A stretch of DNA of 64,000 nucleotides from Tersicoccus mangrovi (GCF_036881825.1 NZ_JBAJMW010000003.1:1-64000); one strand, 5' to 3'; positions 25,693 to 34,000 are shown, counted from the stretch's first letter. Translations and numbers: made by a program. Notes: a model not told the origin generated them from the letters alone.

Positions 25693-26015
25693 GGGCCCGC
25701 GTTGCCGGTCCGGCCGCGGACCGACTTGAGGGCCGGCCGGACGTCGGCGAGGTAGACGCACGACGCCGTCACGGCGATCAGCTGGAGGAAGACCGGCAGC
25801 AGGGCCAGGCCGATGGGCTGCGGGATCGAGAGGAAACCGACCGCAGCCGCCGCCGCGGTGATGCCCAGCCAGAACCCCTTGGTGCGCTTGAAGGCCCGCT
25901 GGAAGTCGGCGCCCTTGTTGCGGGCGCAGTCGATGAGGGCCCACAGCTCGATGCCGAAGGACACGAGCGCGAGGATCACGAAGACGATCGTCTGGGACCA
26001 CACGATGAGTTGCAC
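25677..26015 (-). CDS. DUF2516 family membrane protein
   Basis: 112 aa with three predicted membrane segments (residues 8-30, 47-67, 70-92). GIELWALIDCARNKGADFQRAFKRTKGFWL and the final VYLADVRPALKSV are typical of DUF2516. GTG 26015 is preceded by TACACT and 6 nt, implying a leaderless mRNA. Function unknown. The 3' end overlaps the convergent methyltransferase gene by 16 bp. Confidence 0.85.
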   Translation of the reverse strand: MQLIVWSQTIVFVILALVSFGIELWALIDCARNKGADFQRAFKRTKGFWLGITAAAAAVGFLSIPQPIGLALLPVFLQLIAVTASCVYLADVRPALKSVRGRTGNAGPYGPW

Positions 26016-26021
26016 GCGCCC

Positions 26022-26027
26022 AGTGTA
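26022..26027 (-). promoter_or_regulatory. -10 box for leaderless DUF2516 gene
   Basis: TACACT on the minus strand lies exactly 6 nt before GTG 26015. Confidence 0.5.
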
Positions 26028-26124
26028 TCGGGCGGGTCCCCCTTGCTTCCGGGGAACCGGCCGGGTGTTGCCCGCCGGTTCCGCTCCTGGTCCGGGAGCG
26101 CTCCGGGAGCACTCCGGGCGTCAG

Positions 26125-26146
26125 GCTCGGCCGGAGCCGGCCGAGC
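26125..26146 (-). terminator. Hairpin after the PLP-enzyme gene
   Basis: GCTCGGCCGG (26125-26134) and CCGGCCGAGC (26137-26146) are perfect complements 18 nt past the stop of the gene ending at 26164. It lacks a T-run, so its terminator role is a moderate guess. Confidence 0.45.
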
Positions 26147-26163
26147 ACGGGGTCATGCTCGGG

Positions 26164-27336
26164 TCAGGCCAGGGCCTGCACGAGATCGGCCCAGAGGTCC
26201 TCGGCGTTCTCGATGCCGACCGAAAGACGGAGCAGCCCCGGCGGCACGGTCGGTGCCTCGGTCTCGTGCCGGCGTCGTCGCTCGACGAGCGACTCCACCC
26301 CACCCAGCGACGTCGCCGGCAGCCACAGGCGCACGCGCTCGGTCAGCTCCTCGGCCGGCTGGGCGCCGCCGGCCGCCTCGAAGGCGAGGATCGAGCCGAA
26401 CCCGTCCATCTGGGCCGCCGCGCGTGCGTGGCCCGGATCGTCCGGCAGGCCCGGATAGCGCACGCGGCTCACCGCGGGGTGCTCCGCGAGCCGCGTCGCG
26501 AGCAGCCGCGCCGTCGCCTCGGACCGGTCGAGCCGGACGGCGAGGGTCCGCAGGCCACGCAGCGCCAGCCACGCCTCGAAGGACCCGGCGATCGCACCGC
26601 GGACGGTACGCGTGCGCAGCAGCCGGGCGCGCAGCTCCGCGTCGGAGGTGACGACCGCACCGAGCACGACGTCGGAGTGGCCGGCCAGGTACTTGGTGAC
26701 CGAGTGGACGACGACGTCGGCCCCGAGCTCCAGCGGCCGCTGCAGCAGCGGGGTGCAGAACGTGTTGTCGGTGACGACGAGCGCGCCGGCGTCGTGCGCG
26801 GCGCGGGCGAGGACAGCGATCTCGGCGATCTCCATCATCGGGTTGGTGGGGCTCTCCAGCCACAGCATCGCAGCTCCCGGCAGGGCCGCGATCACGGCGT
26901 CGGTGTCGGCGACGTCGACCTCGACGACGGTCAGGTGGCCGCGTGACTCCGACTCGTGCACGGCGACGAGACTGCCCTGATAGCTGTGGCGCGGGATGAC
27001 GACCGTGCCGCCCAGGGGCAGCAGCGACAGCGCCGCGTCGATCGCGGCCATGCCGGACGAGAACAGGAGGGCCGGCAGCGACGCGTGCTCGAGGTCGCCG
27101 AGCGCCTCCTCGAAGGGCTCCCAGCTCGGGTTCTCGGACCGGCCGTACGAGCGGCGACCGGGTTGGACCGGCCCGACCGACCGGTACGTGGACGACAACA
27201 CGATCGGCGGGTTGACCGGCGCCTCCTCGACGCGCTCCGGTCGGCCGGCGGCGACGACGAGCGAGTCCGGCGCAAGGTCCACGTGGGCGGCGTCGCCGGA
27301 CTGGTCGGGACGGGGCTGCGGCGTCGGATCGGTCAT
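26164..27336 (-). CDS. Trans-sulfuration family PLP enzyme (cystathionine gamma-synthase-like)
   Basis: 390 aa of the Cys/Met metabolism PLP family. Visible: NPPIVLSSTYRSVGPVQPG, YGRSENPSWEPFEEALGDLE, FSSGMAAIDAALSLL, PLP-binding WLESPTNPMMEI and VTDNTFCTPLLQRPLELGAD, and the Schiff-base lysine in VVHSVTKYLAGHSDVVLG. C-terminal PGLPDDPGHARAAAQMDGFG and SLGGVESLVERR are also typical. It could be a cystathionine gamma-synthase, gamma-lyase or related lyase. ATG 27336 follows TAGGCT by 6 nt, so the mRNA is probably leaderless. Confidence 0.9.
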   Translation of the reverse strand: MTDPTPQPRPDQSGDAAHVDLAPDSLVVAAGRPERVEEAPVNPPIVLSSTYRSVGPVQPGRRSYGRSENPSWEPFEEALGDLEHASLPALLFSSGMAAIDAALSLLPLGGTVVIPRHSYQGSLVAVHESESRGHLTVVEVDVADTDAVIAALPGAAMLWLESPTNPMMEIAEIAVLARAAHDAGALVVTDNTFCTPLLQRPLELGADVVVHSVTKYLAGHSDVVLGAVVTSDAELRARLLRTRTVRGAIAGSFEAWLALRGLRTLAVRLDRSEATARLLATRLAEHPAVSRVRYPGLPDDPGHARAAAQMDGFGSILAFEAAGGAQPAEELTERVRLWLPATSLGGVESLVERRRRHETEAPTVPPGLLRLSVGIENAEDLWADLVQALA

Positions 27337-27342
27337 GCGGTC

Positions 27343-27348
27343 AGCCTA
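27343..27348 (-). promoter_or_regulatory. -10 box for leaderless PLP-enzyme gene
   Basis: TAGGCT on the minus strand lies exactly 6 nt before ATG 27336. Confidence 0.5.
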
Positions 27349-27415
27349 GACGCGCCGGATGTCCGGGAGGTGCCCTCGTCGTGGGGTGAATCGTCGGCGG
27401 CGTCCCGGACCGGGG

Positions 27416-28186
27416 CTACCGGCGGATGACCTTGTGCGGGGCGGCCTGCGCCACCGGCTTGATCGTGATGAGGTCCAGATCCACGTGATGGGGCAGGGTG
27501 ATGGCGAAGGCGCACACCCGGGCGACGTCGTCGCTGGTCAGCGGCTTCTCGACACCGGCGTACACCGCGTCCGCGGCGGCGGCGTCGCCCCCGAGCCGGT
27601 TGAGCGAGAACTCGGGCGTCTGCACAAGACCGGGCGCGACCTCGACGACCCGGATGTTGTGCTCGACCTCCTCCAGCCGGAGCGCCTCCGTCATCGCGTG
27701 CTCGGCGAACTTCGCCGCGTTGTATCCGGCACCCCCCTCGTAGGCCCGCTGCGCGGCGAGAGACGTCAGGTTCAGCACCGTCCCCTCGCCGTTCTCCCGC
27801 AGCGCCGGCAGGAACGCCCGGGTCACGCGCATCGTGCCGAGGACATTGACCTCGTACATCCAGGTCCAGTCCTCGTCCTTCGCCTCCCCCACCCGGTCCG
27901 TCCCGCGAGCGCCGCCCGAGATGTTGACCAGGGCGTCGATGCGGCCCTGCTCGGCGAGCACGCGGTCCCGCAGGGCGGTCACGTCAGCCTCGACGGTGAT
28001 GTCGCAGGCGGCGGCGATGACGCCGGACTCCTGCGCGAGCGCGGTCAGCCGGTCCTCGCGCCGGGCGACGGCGTAGACGGTCCAGCCCTCACCGCGCAGC
28101 CGGCGGGCGGTGGCCTCGCCGATGCCGGTGGAGGCGCCGGTGACGACGGCGACGCGGGTGGTGGCGGAGGAGGGGGTCTCGGTCAT
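27416..28186 (-). CDS. Short-chain dehydrogenase/reductase, NADP-type
   Basis: 256 aa from ATG 28186. Classical SDR: cofactor motif VVTGASTGIGEATARRL, Arg-rich second strand YAVARREDRL suggesting NADP(H), NISGGARG in place of the NNAG motif, and the triad Ser, Tyr and Lys in LNLTSLAAQRAYEGGAGYNAAKF split over residues 140-160. Resembles the YdfG-like 3-hydroxy acid dehydrogenase group. TTGGCT six nt before the ATG is a weak leaderless -10 box. Substrate unknown. Confidence 0.88.
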   Translation of the reverse strand: MTETPSSATTRVAVVTGASTGIGEATARRLRGEGWTVYAVARREDRLTALAQESGVIAAACDITVEADVTALRDRVLAEQGRIDALVNISGGARGTDRVGEAKDEDWTWMYEVNVLGTMRVTRAFLPALRENGEGTVLNLTSLAAQRAYEGGAGYNAAKFAEHAMTEALRLEEVEHNIRVVEVAPGLVQTPEFSLNRLGGDAAAADAVYAGVEKPLTSDDVARVCAFAITLPHHVDLDLITIKPVAQAAPHKVIRR

Positions 28187-28377
28187 GGGTCCAGCCAACC
28201 ACAGCGGCCGACGGGCCGCGGGAACGTGCGTGGCCGTTGCATCGGGTCGCGCGGGCCGCGCGTCAGGTCGGCCATCGAGAAAAGGCGGTCATCGGGCCGT
28301 CGTTGCGACCCTCCCTCGATGGTCGACGAGGCAGGCCCGGCGGGGCACGCCGGACGGGAACGGTCAGGGGCGGCCGA

Positions 28378-28383
28378 TACGCT
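28378..28383 (+). promoter_or_regulatory. -10 box for leaderless tmk
   Basis: TACGCT ends 6 nt before GTG 28390, with no ribosome site. Confidence 0.5.
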
Positions 28384-28389
28384 GGATCC

Positions 28390-29325
28390 GTGAGCACCAC
28401 CGCCCCGGATCCGCACCCGGACACCGCCTCCGCCGCGGACGGCCGCCCCCTCCACGGCGCCGGCACGGACGCACCGGCCGCGACACGGCAGGACGGGACA
28501 CGCGGCGTCTTCGTCGCCTTCGAGGGCGGTGACGGCGCCGGCAAGTCCACCCAGGTGCACCTGCTGGCGGACCGGCTGACCTCCGCCGGGCACGCGGTGC
28601 TGACGACCCGCGAGCCCGGCGGCACCCCGGTGGGCGAGCGGCTGCGCGACCTCGTGCTCGAGCACGGCGACGCCGTCGTCGATCCCCGCACGGAGGCGCT
28701 GATCTTCGCCGCCGCCCGCGCCGCCCACGTCGACCAGGTCATCCGCCCGGCGCTGGCCGCCGGCCGCACCGTGGTCACCGACCGCTTCGTCGACTCGTCC
28801 ATCGCCTACCAGGGTGCCGGCCGTGGCCTCGGCACCGACGACGTCGCGTCGATCAACGCCTGGGCCACCGGGGGCCTGCACCCTGACCTCACCGTGCTCC
28901 TGGACGTCGATCCGGCCGCCGGTCGGGACCGGCGCGCCGGCCGCGCGCCGGAGGACCGGATGGAGTCCGAGCCCGACGCCTTCCACACCGTCATCCGGCA
29001 GACCTTCCTGCACCGGGCCGCCGCGGACCCCGACCGTTACCTCGTGCTCGACGCGACCGCACCGGTCACGTCGATCGCCGAGCACGTCGCCGACGCCGTG
29101 CTCCGGCTCGTCGACGACCCGCTGCCCGCACTCCCGTCCGCCGGCCGGGACGCCGTCGACCTGGTCGCGACCGGCACCGAGCACGAGATCGAGGTCGTCG
29201 CGTTCCCCGGGCCCGGGAGCGACGCCGCGAGCCGGCCCGGGCCGGACACCGTGAACGATGCCCGGGCCGGAGACGACGTCGCGGCCGGTCGAGCGGGAGT
29301 CGGTCGCGCGGGGGCCGACCGATGA
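28390..29325 (+). CDS. tmk: Thymidylate kinase
   Basis: Phosphorylates dTMP to dTDP. 311 aa, longer than the usual 210. The kinase core runs from about residue 40 to 245: P-loop FEGGDGAGKST, TTREPGGTPVGE, VTDRFVDSSIAYQGAGRGL (DRY-type motif), LLDVDPAAGRDRR. The N-terminal 38 residues and the final 65 (Ala/Gly/Asp-rich, FPGPGSDAASRPGPD) look disordered and extra. GTG 28390 is chosen from its leaderless promoter. Overlaps holB by ATGA, so both replication genes are co-expressed. Confidence 0.95.
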   Translation: MSTTAPDPHPDTASAADGRPLHGAGTDAPAATRQDGTRGVFVAFEGGDGAGKSTQVHLLADRLTSAGHAVLTTREPGGTPVGERLRDLVLEHGDAVVDPRTEALIFAAARAAHVDQVIRPALAAGRTVVTDRFVDSSIAYQGAGRGLGTDDVASINAWATGGLHPDLTVLLDVDPAAGRDRRAGRAPEDRMESEPDAFHTVIRQTFLHRAAADPDRYLVLDATAPVTSIAEHVADAVLRLVDDPLPALPSAGRDAVDLVATGTEHEIEVVAFPGPGSDAASRPGPDTVNDARAGDDVAAGRAGVGRAGADR

Positions 29326-30464
29326 GTGTCTGGGACGACCTGCAGGGTCAGGCGCCCGTCGTCACCGCCCTGCGGCGAGCCGCCGAGGAGTCCGCACCCA
29401 CCCACGCCTGGCTGTTCACCGGGCCGCCCGGATCCGGCCGCTCGAACGCCGCGCGGGCGTTCGCCGCCGCGCTGCAGTGCGAGCAGCCCGCCGCGGCCGA
29501 CCGCGGCTGCGGCCGCTGCCACGCGTGCCACACCGTGCTGGCCGGGACCCATGCCGACGTCACCCGCGTCGCGACGGACAAGGTGACCATCTCGATCGCC
29601 GAGGTGCGCGAGCTGATCTCCCGCGCCCAGGACAAGCCGTCCACCGGCCGGTGGCGGATCCTCATCATCGAGGACGCGGACCGCATGGTCGAACGGACCA
29701 CCAACGTCCTGCTCAAGGCCATCGAGGAGCCACCGCCGCGCACGATCTGGATGCTGTGCGCGCCGAGCCCCGCGGACGTCATCGTCACCATCCGGTCCCG
29801 GTGCCGGCCCGTGGGCCTGCGGATCCCGCCGGTGGACGACGTCGCCGAGCTGCTCGCTCGGCGCGACGGTGTGGACCCCGAGACCGCCCGGACGGTCGCC
29901 CGGATGGCGCAGAGCCACATCGGCGTCGCCCGGCGGCTCGCGCGCGACCCGGAGGCGCGAGCGCGGCGCGACGAGATCGTCACCCTGCCGCTGCGGCTCT
30001 CCGACGTCAGCGGGGCCGTCCGCGCCGCGGGCACCCTGGTCGACCTCGCGCAGGCCGACGCCGAGGCGTCGACGACCGCGCGGAACGCGGCCGAGAAGGC
30101 GGACCTGCTCGCGGCCCTCGGGCTGACCGAGGAGGACAAGGTGCCTCCCGCCGTCCGGTCCCAGCTCAAGCACCTGGCGGACGAGCAGAAGCGGCGCGCG
30201 ACCCGCAGCCAGCGCGACGCCCTGGACCGGGCGATGACCGACCTGAGCACCTTCTACCGGGACGTGCTGGTGCTCCAGCTCGGCGCGCACAGCGACCTGG
30301 TCAACGGCCATCTCGACGCGACGCTGCGGCAGTTCGCCGAGGCGAGTTCGCCGGAGACGACGCTGCGGCGCATCGACGCCATCGCCGAGGCACGCGAACG
30401 CCTGTCGACCAACGTCGCTCCCCTGCTCGCCCTGGAGGCGATGACCGTCAGCCTGCTCTCGTGA
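29322..30464 (+). CDS. holB: DNA polymerase III subunit delta'
   Basis: Clamp-loader subunit. 380 aa: WLFTGPPGSGRSNAARAFAA carries a GPPGSGR P-loop in which the usual lysine is Arg (delta' does not hydrolyse ATP), the zinc cluster CGRCHACHT, DEAD-like IIEDADRM, and LLKAIEEPPPRTIW. Followed after 8 nt by a lipoprotein gene whose ribosome site overlaps the holB stop. Confidence 0.95.
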   Translation: MSVWDDLQGQAPVVTALRRAAEESAPTHAWLFTGPPGSGRSNAARAFAAALQCEQPAAADRGCGRCHACHTVLAGTHADVTRVATDKVTISIAEVRELISRAQDKPSTGRWRILIIEDADRMVERTTNVLLKAIEEPPPRTIWMLCAPSPADVIVTIRSRCRPVGLRIPPVDDVAELLARRDGVDPETARTVARMAQSHIGVARRLARDPEARARRDEIVTLPLRLSDVSGAVRAAGTLVDLAQADAEASTTARNAAEKADLLAALGLTEEDKVPPAVRSQLKHLADEQKRRATRSQRDALDRAMTDLSTFYRDVLVLQLGAHSDLVNGHLDATLRQFAEASSPETTLRRIDAIAEARERLSTNVAPLLALEAMTVSLLS

Positions 30465-30472
30465 GGATCCCG

Positions 30473-32116
30473 ATGCACCGCGACCCCGCCACGACGCCGG
30501 CCGCCGCCCGAGGGTCGCAGAGCCGGGGGCCGCGGGGCGGGTGGTCACGGGTCCGGTGGTCACAGGGCCGAGGGCCGGTGAGCCGCACCGTGCGCCGGTC
30601 GCGGGCGGTCGCCCTGCTGGCCGTGCTCTGCGCGGTCGTGCTGACCCTGAGCGGGTGCGTGCTGCTGCCCGGCCAGGACGCGGCGCCCTCGCCGAACCCG
30701 TCCGCGACGAACGGCACCCCGCCGGACCTCAAGGCCTTCTACACCCAGCAGGTGCAGTGGGCAGGGTGTGAGAAGTCGTTCGAGTGCACGAAGGTCACCG
30801 TGCCGGTCGACTACGCGCACCCGACCGGGGACACGATCGCGCTCCAGCTGATCCGCAAGCGCGCGGGCGGCGCGCGGGTCGGCTCCCTCGTGATGAACCC
30901 CGGCGGACCCGGCGCCTCGGGCTACACGATGGTCCGGGACAGCCTCGATCAGGTCACGTCCAGGACGCTGCGGCAGCGGTTCGACGTCGTCAGCTTCGAC
31001 CCGCGAGGCGTCGACCGCTCCGCGGGCATCACCTGCCTGACCGACGCCCAGCGCGACGCCTACCGGGAGGACGCCTCCGACCCGGCGACCGCCGCCGGCT
31101 TCGCGCGGGCCACCGAGCTGCAGCGCCAGCTGGCGACGGCGTGCCGGCAGCACAGCGGACCGGTGCTCGCCCACATGGACACGGTCAGCGCCGCCCGGGA
31201 CCTCGACGTCATCCGCGCCGTGCTCGGCGAGACGAAGCTGACCTACCTGGGGTACTCCTACGGCACCCAGCTCGGCGCCACGTACGCCGACCTGTTCCCC
31301 CGCCGCGCCGGCCGGCTCGTGCTCGACGGCGCCGTCGACCCGTCCCTGAGCAACGAACAGCTCACCCTGGGGCAGGCGCAGGCGTTCGAGAAGGCCCTGC
31401 ACAGCTGGGCCGAGGCCTGCCCGCAGGACTCGTCGTGCGCGTTCTCCTCCGCCGACGAGGGCGTCGCCCTGGTCCGGAAGCTGCTCGCCGACGCGGAGCG
31501 GGACCCGATGACGGTCGCCGACGGCCGGAAGGCGACCGTCTCGATGCTCGCCTCCGGGCTGGTGCTGCCGCTCTACAACCAGCAGAGCTGGAAGGCGCTG
31601 GACGTGGCCGTCGCCAACGCCGCCTCGGGCGACCCGGGCGACCTCGTCCGCTTCTCCGACCTGGGCGCGGACCGGGAGCAGGACGGCCACTACAGCGCCA
31701 ACAGCATGGTCGCGTTCCAGGCCGTCACCTGCCTGGACTACCCCATGCAGACCGCGCCGGACGCGATGCGCCAGGACGCCGCCGCCCTGCAGAAGGCTTC
31801 CCCCACCCTCGGGAAGTTCTTCGCGTACGGCGGCCTGACGTGCGCGTCCTGGCCGTTCAAGCCCGTCAGCGCCCCTCACCCGCTGCACGCCGAGGGCGCG
31901 GAGCCGATCGTCGTCATCGGGACGACGGGGGATCCGGCGACGCCCATCGCGTGGGCCCGTTCGCTCGCCGCCCAGCTGCAGAGCGGCCGCCTGATCACCT
32001 TCCAGGGCGAGGGGCACACGGCCTACGGCCAGGGCAACACGTGCGTCGTCGGCGCGGTCGACGGGTACCTGCTGAACGGGACGGTGCCGCAGAACGGTCT
32101 CTCCTGCGGCACCTGA
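30473..32116 (+). CDS. Secreted lipoprotein alpha/beta hydrolase (tripeptidyl aminopeptidase-like)
   Basis: 547 aa from ATG 30473 (TGAGGA upstream); GTG 30578, nearer the signal peptide, is an alternative. The signal peptide RRSRAVALLAVLCAVVLTLS leads to lipobox LSGC. The alpha/beta hydrolase fold shows oxyanion strand SLVMNPGGPGASG, nucleophile Ser in YLGYSYGTQLGATYA, Asp in IGTTGDPATPI and His in GEGHTAYGQGNTCV, with the TAP-like C-terminal domain. Such enzymes cleave tripeptides or related substrates outside the cell (SlpD/SlpE type). It follows holB closely. The assembly gap begins 26 nt after the stop. Confidence 0.9.
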   Translation: MHRDPATTPAAARGSQSRGPRGGWSRVRWSQGRGPVSRTVRRSRAVALLAVLCAVVLTLSGCVLLPGQDAAPSPNPSATNGTPPDLKAFYTQQVQWAGCEKSFECTKVTVPVDYAHPTGDTIALQLIRKRAGGARVGSLVMNPGGPGASGYTMVRDSLDQVTSRTLRQRFDVVSFDPRGVDRSAGITCLTDAQRDAYREDASDPATAAGFARATELQRQLATACRQHSGPVLAHMDTVSAARDLDVIRAVLGETKLTYLGYSYGTQLGATYADLFPRRAGRLVLDGAVDPSLSNEQLTLGQAQAFEKALHSWAEACPQDSSCAFSSADEGVALVRKLLADAERDPMTVADGRKATVSMLASGLVLPLYNQQSWKALDVAVANAASGDPGDLVRFSDLGADREQDGHYSANSMVAFQAVTCLDYPMQTAPDAMRQDAAALQKASPTLGKFFAYGGLTCASWPFKPVSAPHPLHAEGAEPIVVIGTTGDPATPIAWARSLAAQLQSGRLITFQGEGHTAYGQGNTCVVGAVDGYLLNGTVPQNGLSCGT

Positions 32117-32118
32117 CG

Positions 32119-32219
32119 CCCCCCCCCCCCCCCCCCCCGGGNNNNNNNNNNNNNNNNNNNNNNNNNNNNNNNNNNNNNNNNNNNNNNNNNNNNNNNNNNN
32201 NNNNNCCCCCCCCCCCCCC
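32119..32219. other. Assembly gap (64 N) flanked by C homopolymers
   Basis: 20 C followed by GGG, then N at 32142-32205, then 14 C followed by GGG. The true sequence and length here are unknown. Position between two convergent stops suggests a G/C-homopolymer hairpin that defeated sequencing. Confidence 0.95.
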
Positions 32220-32220
32220 G

Positions 32221-32234
32221 GGAGGGGCCCCTCC
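32221..32234 (-). terminator. Palindrome near the HAD gene end
   Basis: GGAGGGGCCCCTCC is a perfect 14-bp palindrome about 60 nt past the stop at 32294. It may be part of a larger hairpin cut by the gap, so the terminator role is tentative. Confidence 0.35.
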
Positions 32235-32293
32235 GACGGCGTGCAACGCCCGGACCACCCCGGGGCCGGCACCGCGCGAGGGGCGAGCAGCCC

Positions 32294-33013
32294 TCAGGCC
32301 GCGTGGGAGGCGAGCACGCCGGGCACGGCCCGGACGGACGGAACGACGACGTCGGCCCCGGCCTCGAGCAGGTCCGCCTCGCCGTGCGGCCCGGTCAGCA
32401 CCCCGATGTTGGCCCCGGCGCCCGCGCGGCGGCCGGCCAGCACCGCGGCCCGGCTGTCGCCGACCGTCATGACCGCGCGCACGTCGTCCAGGTCCAGGGC
32501 GAGCAGGGCGGTCAGCACCATGTCGGGGTAGGGCGCGCCGCGGCCGGCGTCGTCCGGGCACAGGCTCAGATCCACCAGGCCGGTCCACCCGAGCAGATCG
32601 AGGATCTGGTTCTGCGTCTGGCGGGAGAAGCCGGTGGTGAGGGCCACGTGCACGCCCTCGTCGCGCAGGCGCAGCAGGACGTCCACGGCGCCGTCGACGG
32701 CCCGGACGCGGCCGCCCGACGCCGCCGACGCGTATCCCCGCTCGAACACCCGGTTCGCGGCCAGCGCCGGCCCCGGCGCCGCGCCGAACAGGCGCTTGAA
32801 CACCTCGAGGCGGGAGGAACCCATCGTCTGTTCGACGAAGCTGAGCATGGTCTGGTGGGCGGCGCTGCCGGGGGCGATCCCCTGGCTGGCCAGCGCCTCC
32901 CCGAAGCACTCGAGCACGAGCCCGTCGTCCTCGACGGTGGTGCCGTTCATGTCCAGGCAGACCAGGCGCGTGGGCACGGTCGACGATGACCGGTAGGTGT
33001 CCTGCGCGAGCAT
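32294..33013 (-). CDS. HAD-superfamily phosphonatase-like hydrolase
   Basis: 239 aa. Motif I LVCLDMNGTTVEDDG places the nucleophile at Asp21; motif II is VALTTGFSRQTQ, motif III Lys/Arg region AGRGAPYPDMVL, motif IV acidic TVGDSRAAVLAGRRAGA. The DMxGTT form and the cap layout resemble the phosphonatase-like group rather than classic DxD phosphatases, and Asn replaces the second Asp/Ala of motif I. Substrate unknown. ATG 33013 has AGAGGA upstream. Confidence 0.85.
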   Translation of the reverse strand: MLAQDTYRSSSTVPTRLVCLDMNGTTVEDDGLVLECFGEALASQGIAPGSAAHQTMLSFVEQTMGSSRLEVFKRLFGAAPGPALAANRVFERGYASAASGGRVRAVDGAVDVLLRLRDEGVHVALTTGFSRQTQNQILDLLGWTGLVDLSLCPDDAGRGAPYPDMVLTALLALDLDDVRAVMTVGDSRAAVLAGRRAGAGANIGVLTGPHGEADLLEAGADVVVPSVRAVPGVLASHAA

Positions 33014-33128
33014 GGCGATGCGTCCTCTGGATGGGTGGGTGGGCCCGTCGCCTCAGCGTGCCGGGACCGGACGGACACCGGCTGAATGGCCACCCAACGG
33101 GGCGTGAACGCCACCGGTGGATCGCGTT

Positions 33129-33157
33129 TTGCCGTCCGATCCGCGCTGCCGTAGAGT
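33129..33157 (+). promoter_or_regulatory. tRNA-Thr promoter
   Basis: TTGCCG (33129-33134), a 17-bp spacer and TAGAGT (33152-33157), ending 25 nt before the tRNA. The stretch 33014-33128 holds nothing else recognisable. Confidence 0.65.
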
Positions 33158-33182
33158 ATCGGAGGCGTGCTCGCGCGCCGGT

Positions 33183-33255
33183 GCCTCCTTAGCTCAGTCG
33201 GTAGAGCGTCTCACTCGTAATGAGAAGGTCGCCAGTTCGATTCTGGCAGGAGGCT
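33183..33255 (+). tRNA. tRNA-Thr (anticodon CGU)
   Basis: 73 nt fold as a cloverleaf: acceptor GCCTCCT/AGGAGGC with discriminator T, D arm GCTC-AGTCGGTA-GAGC, anticodon arm TCTCA-CTCGTAA-TGAGA with anticodon CGT, T arm GCCAG-TTCGATT-CTGGC. It reads ACG codons. CCA is not encoded. Confidence 0.97.
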
Positions 33256-33263
33256 CCCCCGGG

Positions 33264-33300
33264 CCCCCGTCGTTCCGTTCCACGGATCGGCGGGGGTCTC
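33264..33300 (+). terminator. Terminator after tRNA-Thr
   Basis: CCCCCGTCG (33264-33272) pairs with CGGCGGGGG (33288-33296, one G-U) followed by TCTCTCC, 9 nt past the tRNA. Confidence 0.7.
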
Positions 33301-33390
33301 TCCGTTCCCCGGGCTCTCTCATCCCCGCGGTGACGTGCGGCGACATGCGCACCCCTTACGGACCGCCGGCGCCTGCCGACCGTACGATCA

Positions 33391-33432
33391 GCATGCATCC
33401 ATCACCATGATGCATGCATCCGTTCACCATCA
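33391..33432 (+). repeat. Tandem GCATGCATCC repeat in the leader of the DUF805 gene
   Basis: Two adjacent units of about 20 bp, both starting GCATGCATCC and sharing TCACCAT (33391-33411 and 33412-33432). They lie between a TACGAT -10-like box (33382-33387) and the gene, so they would be in the 5' untranslated RNA or act as an operator. Confidence 0.6.
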
Positions 33433-33445
33433 GGGGGAAACCACC

Positions 33446-33952
33446 ATGTCCGCACCGTCCTATTCGACCCAGCCCGCCGGCCGCACGAGTGCGCCGCTCT
33501 CGGCGCCCCTGTACGGGGCCTCGTTCAAGCAGGCCGTGCAGCGCTTCTTCGCCAAGTACACCGTGTTCTCCGGCCGCGCGAGCCGCAGCGAGTACTGGTG
33601 GTGGTACCTGGCCTCCATCATCATCGTCGCCGTCCTCTACGCCGTGTTCTTCGCGGGCATGACGCCCACGACCACCACCCTGAGCTCGGGTGAGACGGCC
33701 ACCGTCCCGGTTCCGGGGCCGCTGTCCGTCGTCGCGGGCATCGTGCTGGCCGTCTACGCCCTCGCCGTGCTGATCCCGCAGCTGGCCCTGACCGTGCGCC
33801 GGCTGCACGACGGCAACTTCAGCGGCTGGATGATCCTCCTCGGGCTCATCCCCTTCGTGGGCGGCCTGATCGTCCTGGTCCTGACCCTGCTGCCGTCCAA
33901 CCCGCAGGGTCAGCGCTTCGACGAGGGCGCCGGCGCCGGCTACCGGGTCTGA
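33446..33952 (+). CDS. DUF805 family membrane protein
   Basis: 168 aa from ATG 33446, with GGGGGAAA upstream. Pattern FFAKYTVFSGRASRSEYWWW, then membrane segments at about residues 52-72, 89-110 and 128-150, with LTVRRLHDGNFSGWMIL and final LLPSNPQGQRFDEGA, the diagnostic DUF805 features. Resembles E. coli YhaH/YhaI. Function unknown. Confidence 0.92.
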   Translation: MSAPSYSTQPAGRTSAPLSAPLYGASFKQAVQRFFAKYTVFSGRASRSEYWWWYLASIIIVAVLYAVFFAGMTPTTTTLSSGETATVPVPGPLSVVAGIVLAVYALAVLIPQLALTVRRLHDGNFSGWMILLGLIPFVGGLIVLVLTLLPSNPQGQRFDEGAGAGYRV

Positions 33953-34000
33953 GGGGGCCGGCCCCGGACATCACGCGGGGCCGCCCGACCCGACGCAACG

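Noticed and set aside
26040..26160. Repeated CTCCGGGAGC segments as a possible mobile-element remnant
   Set aside because: Short and GC-biased, with no terminal repeats or transposase nearby; only the 26125-26146 hairpin was kept.
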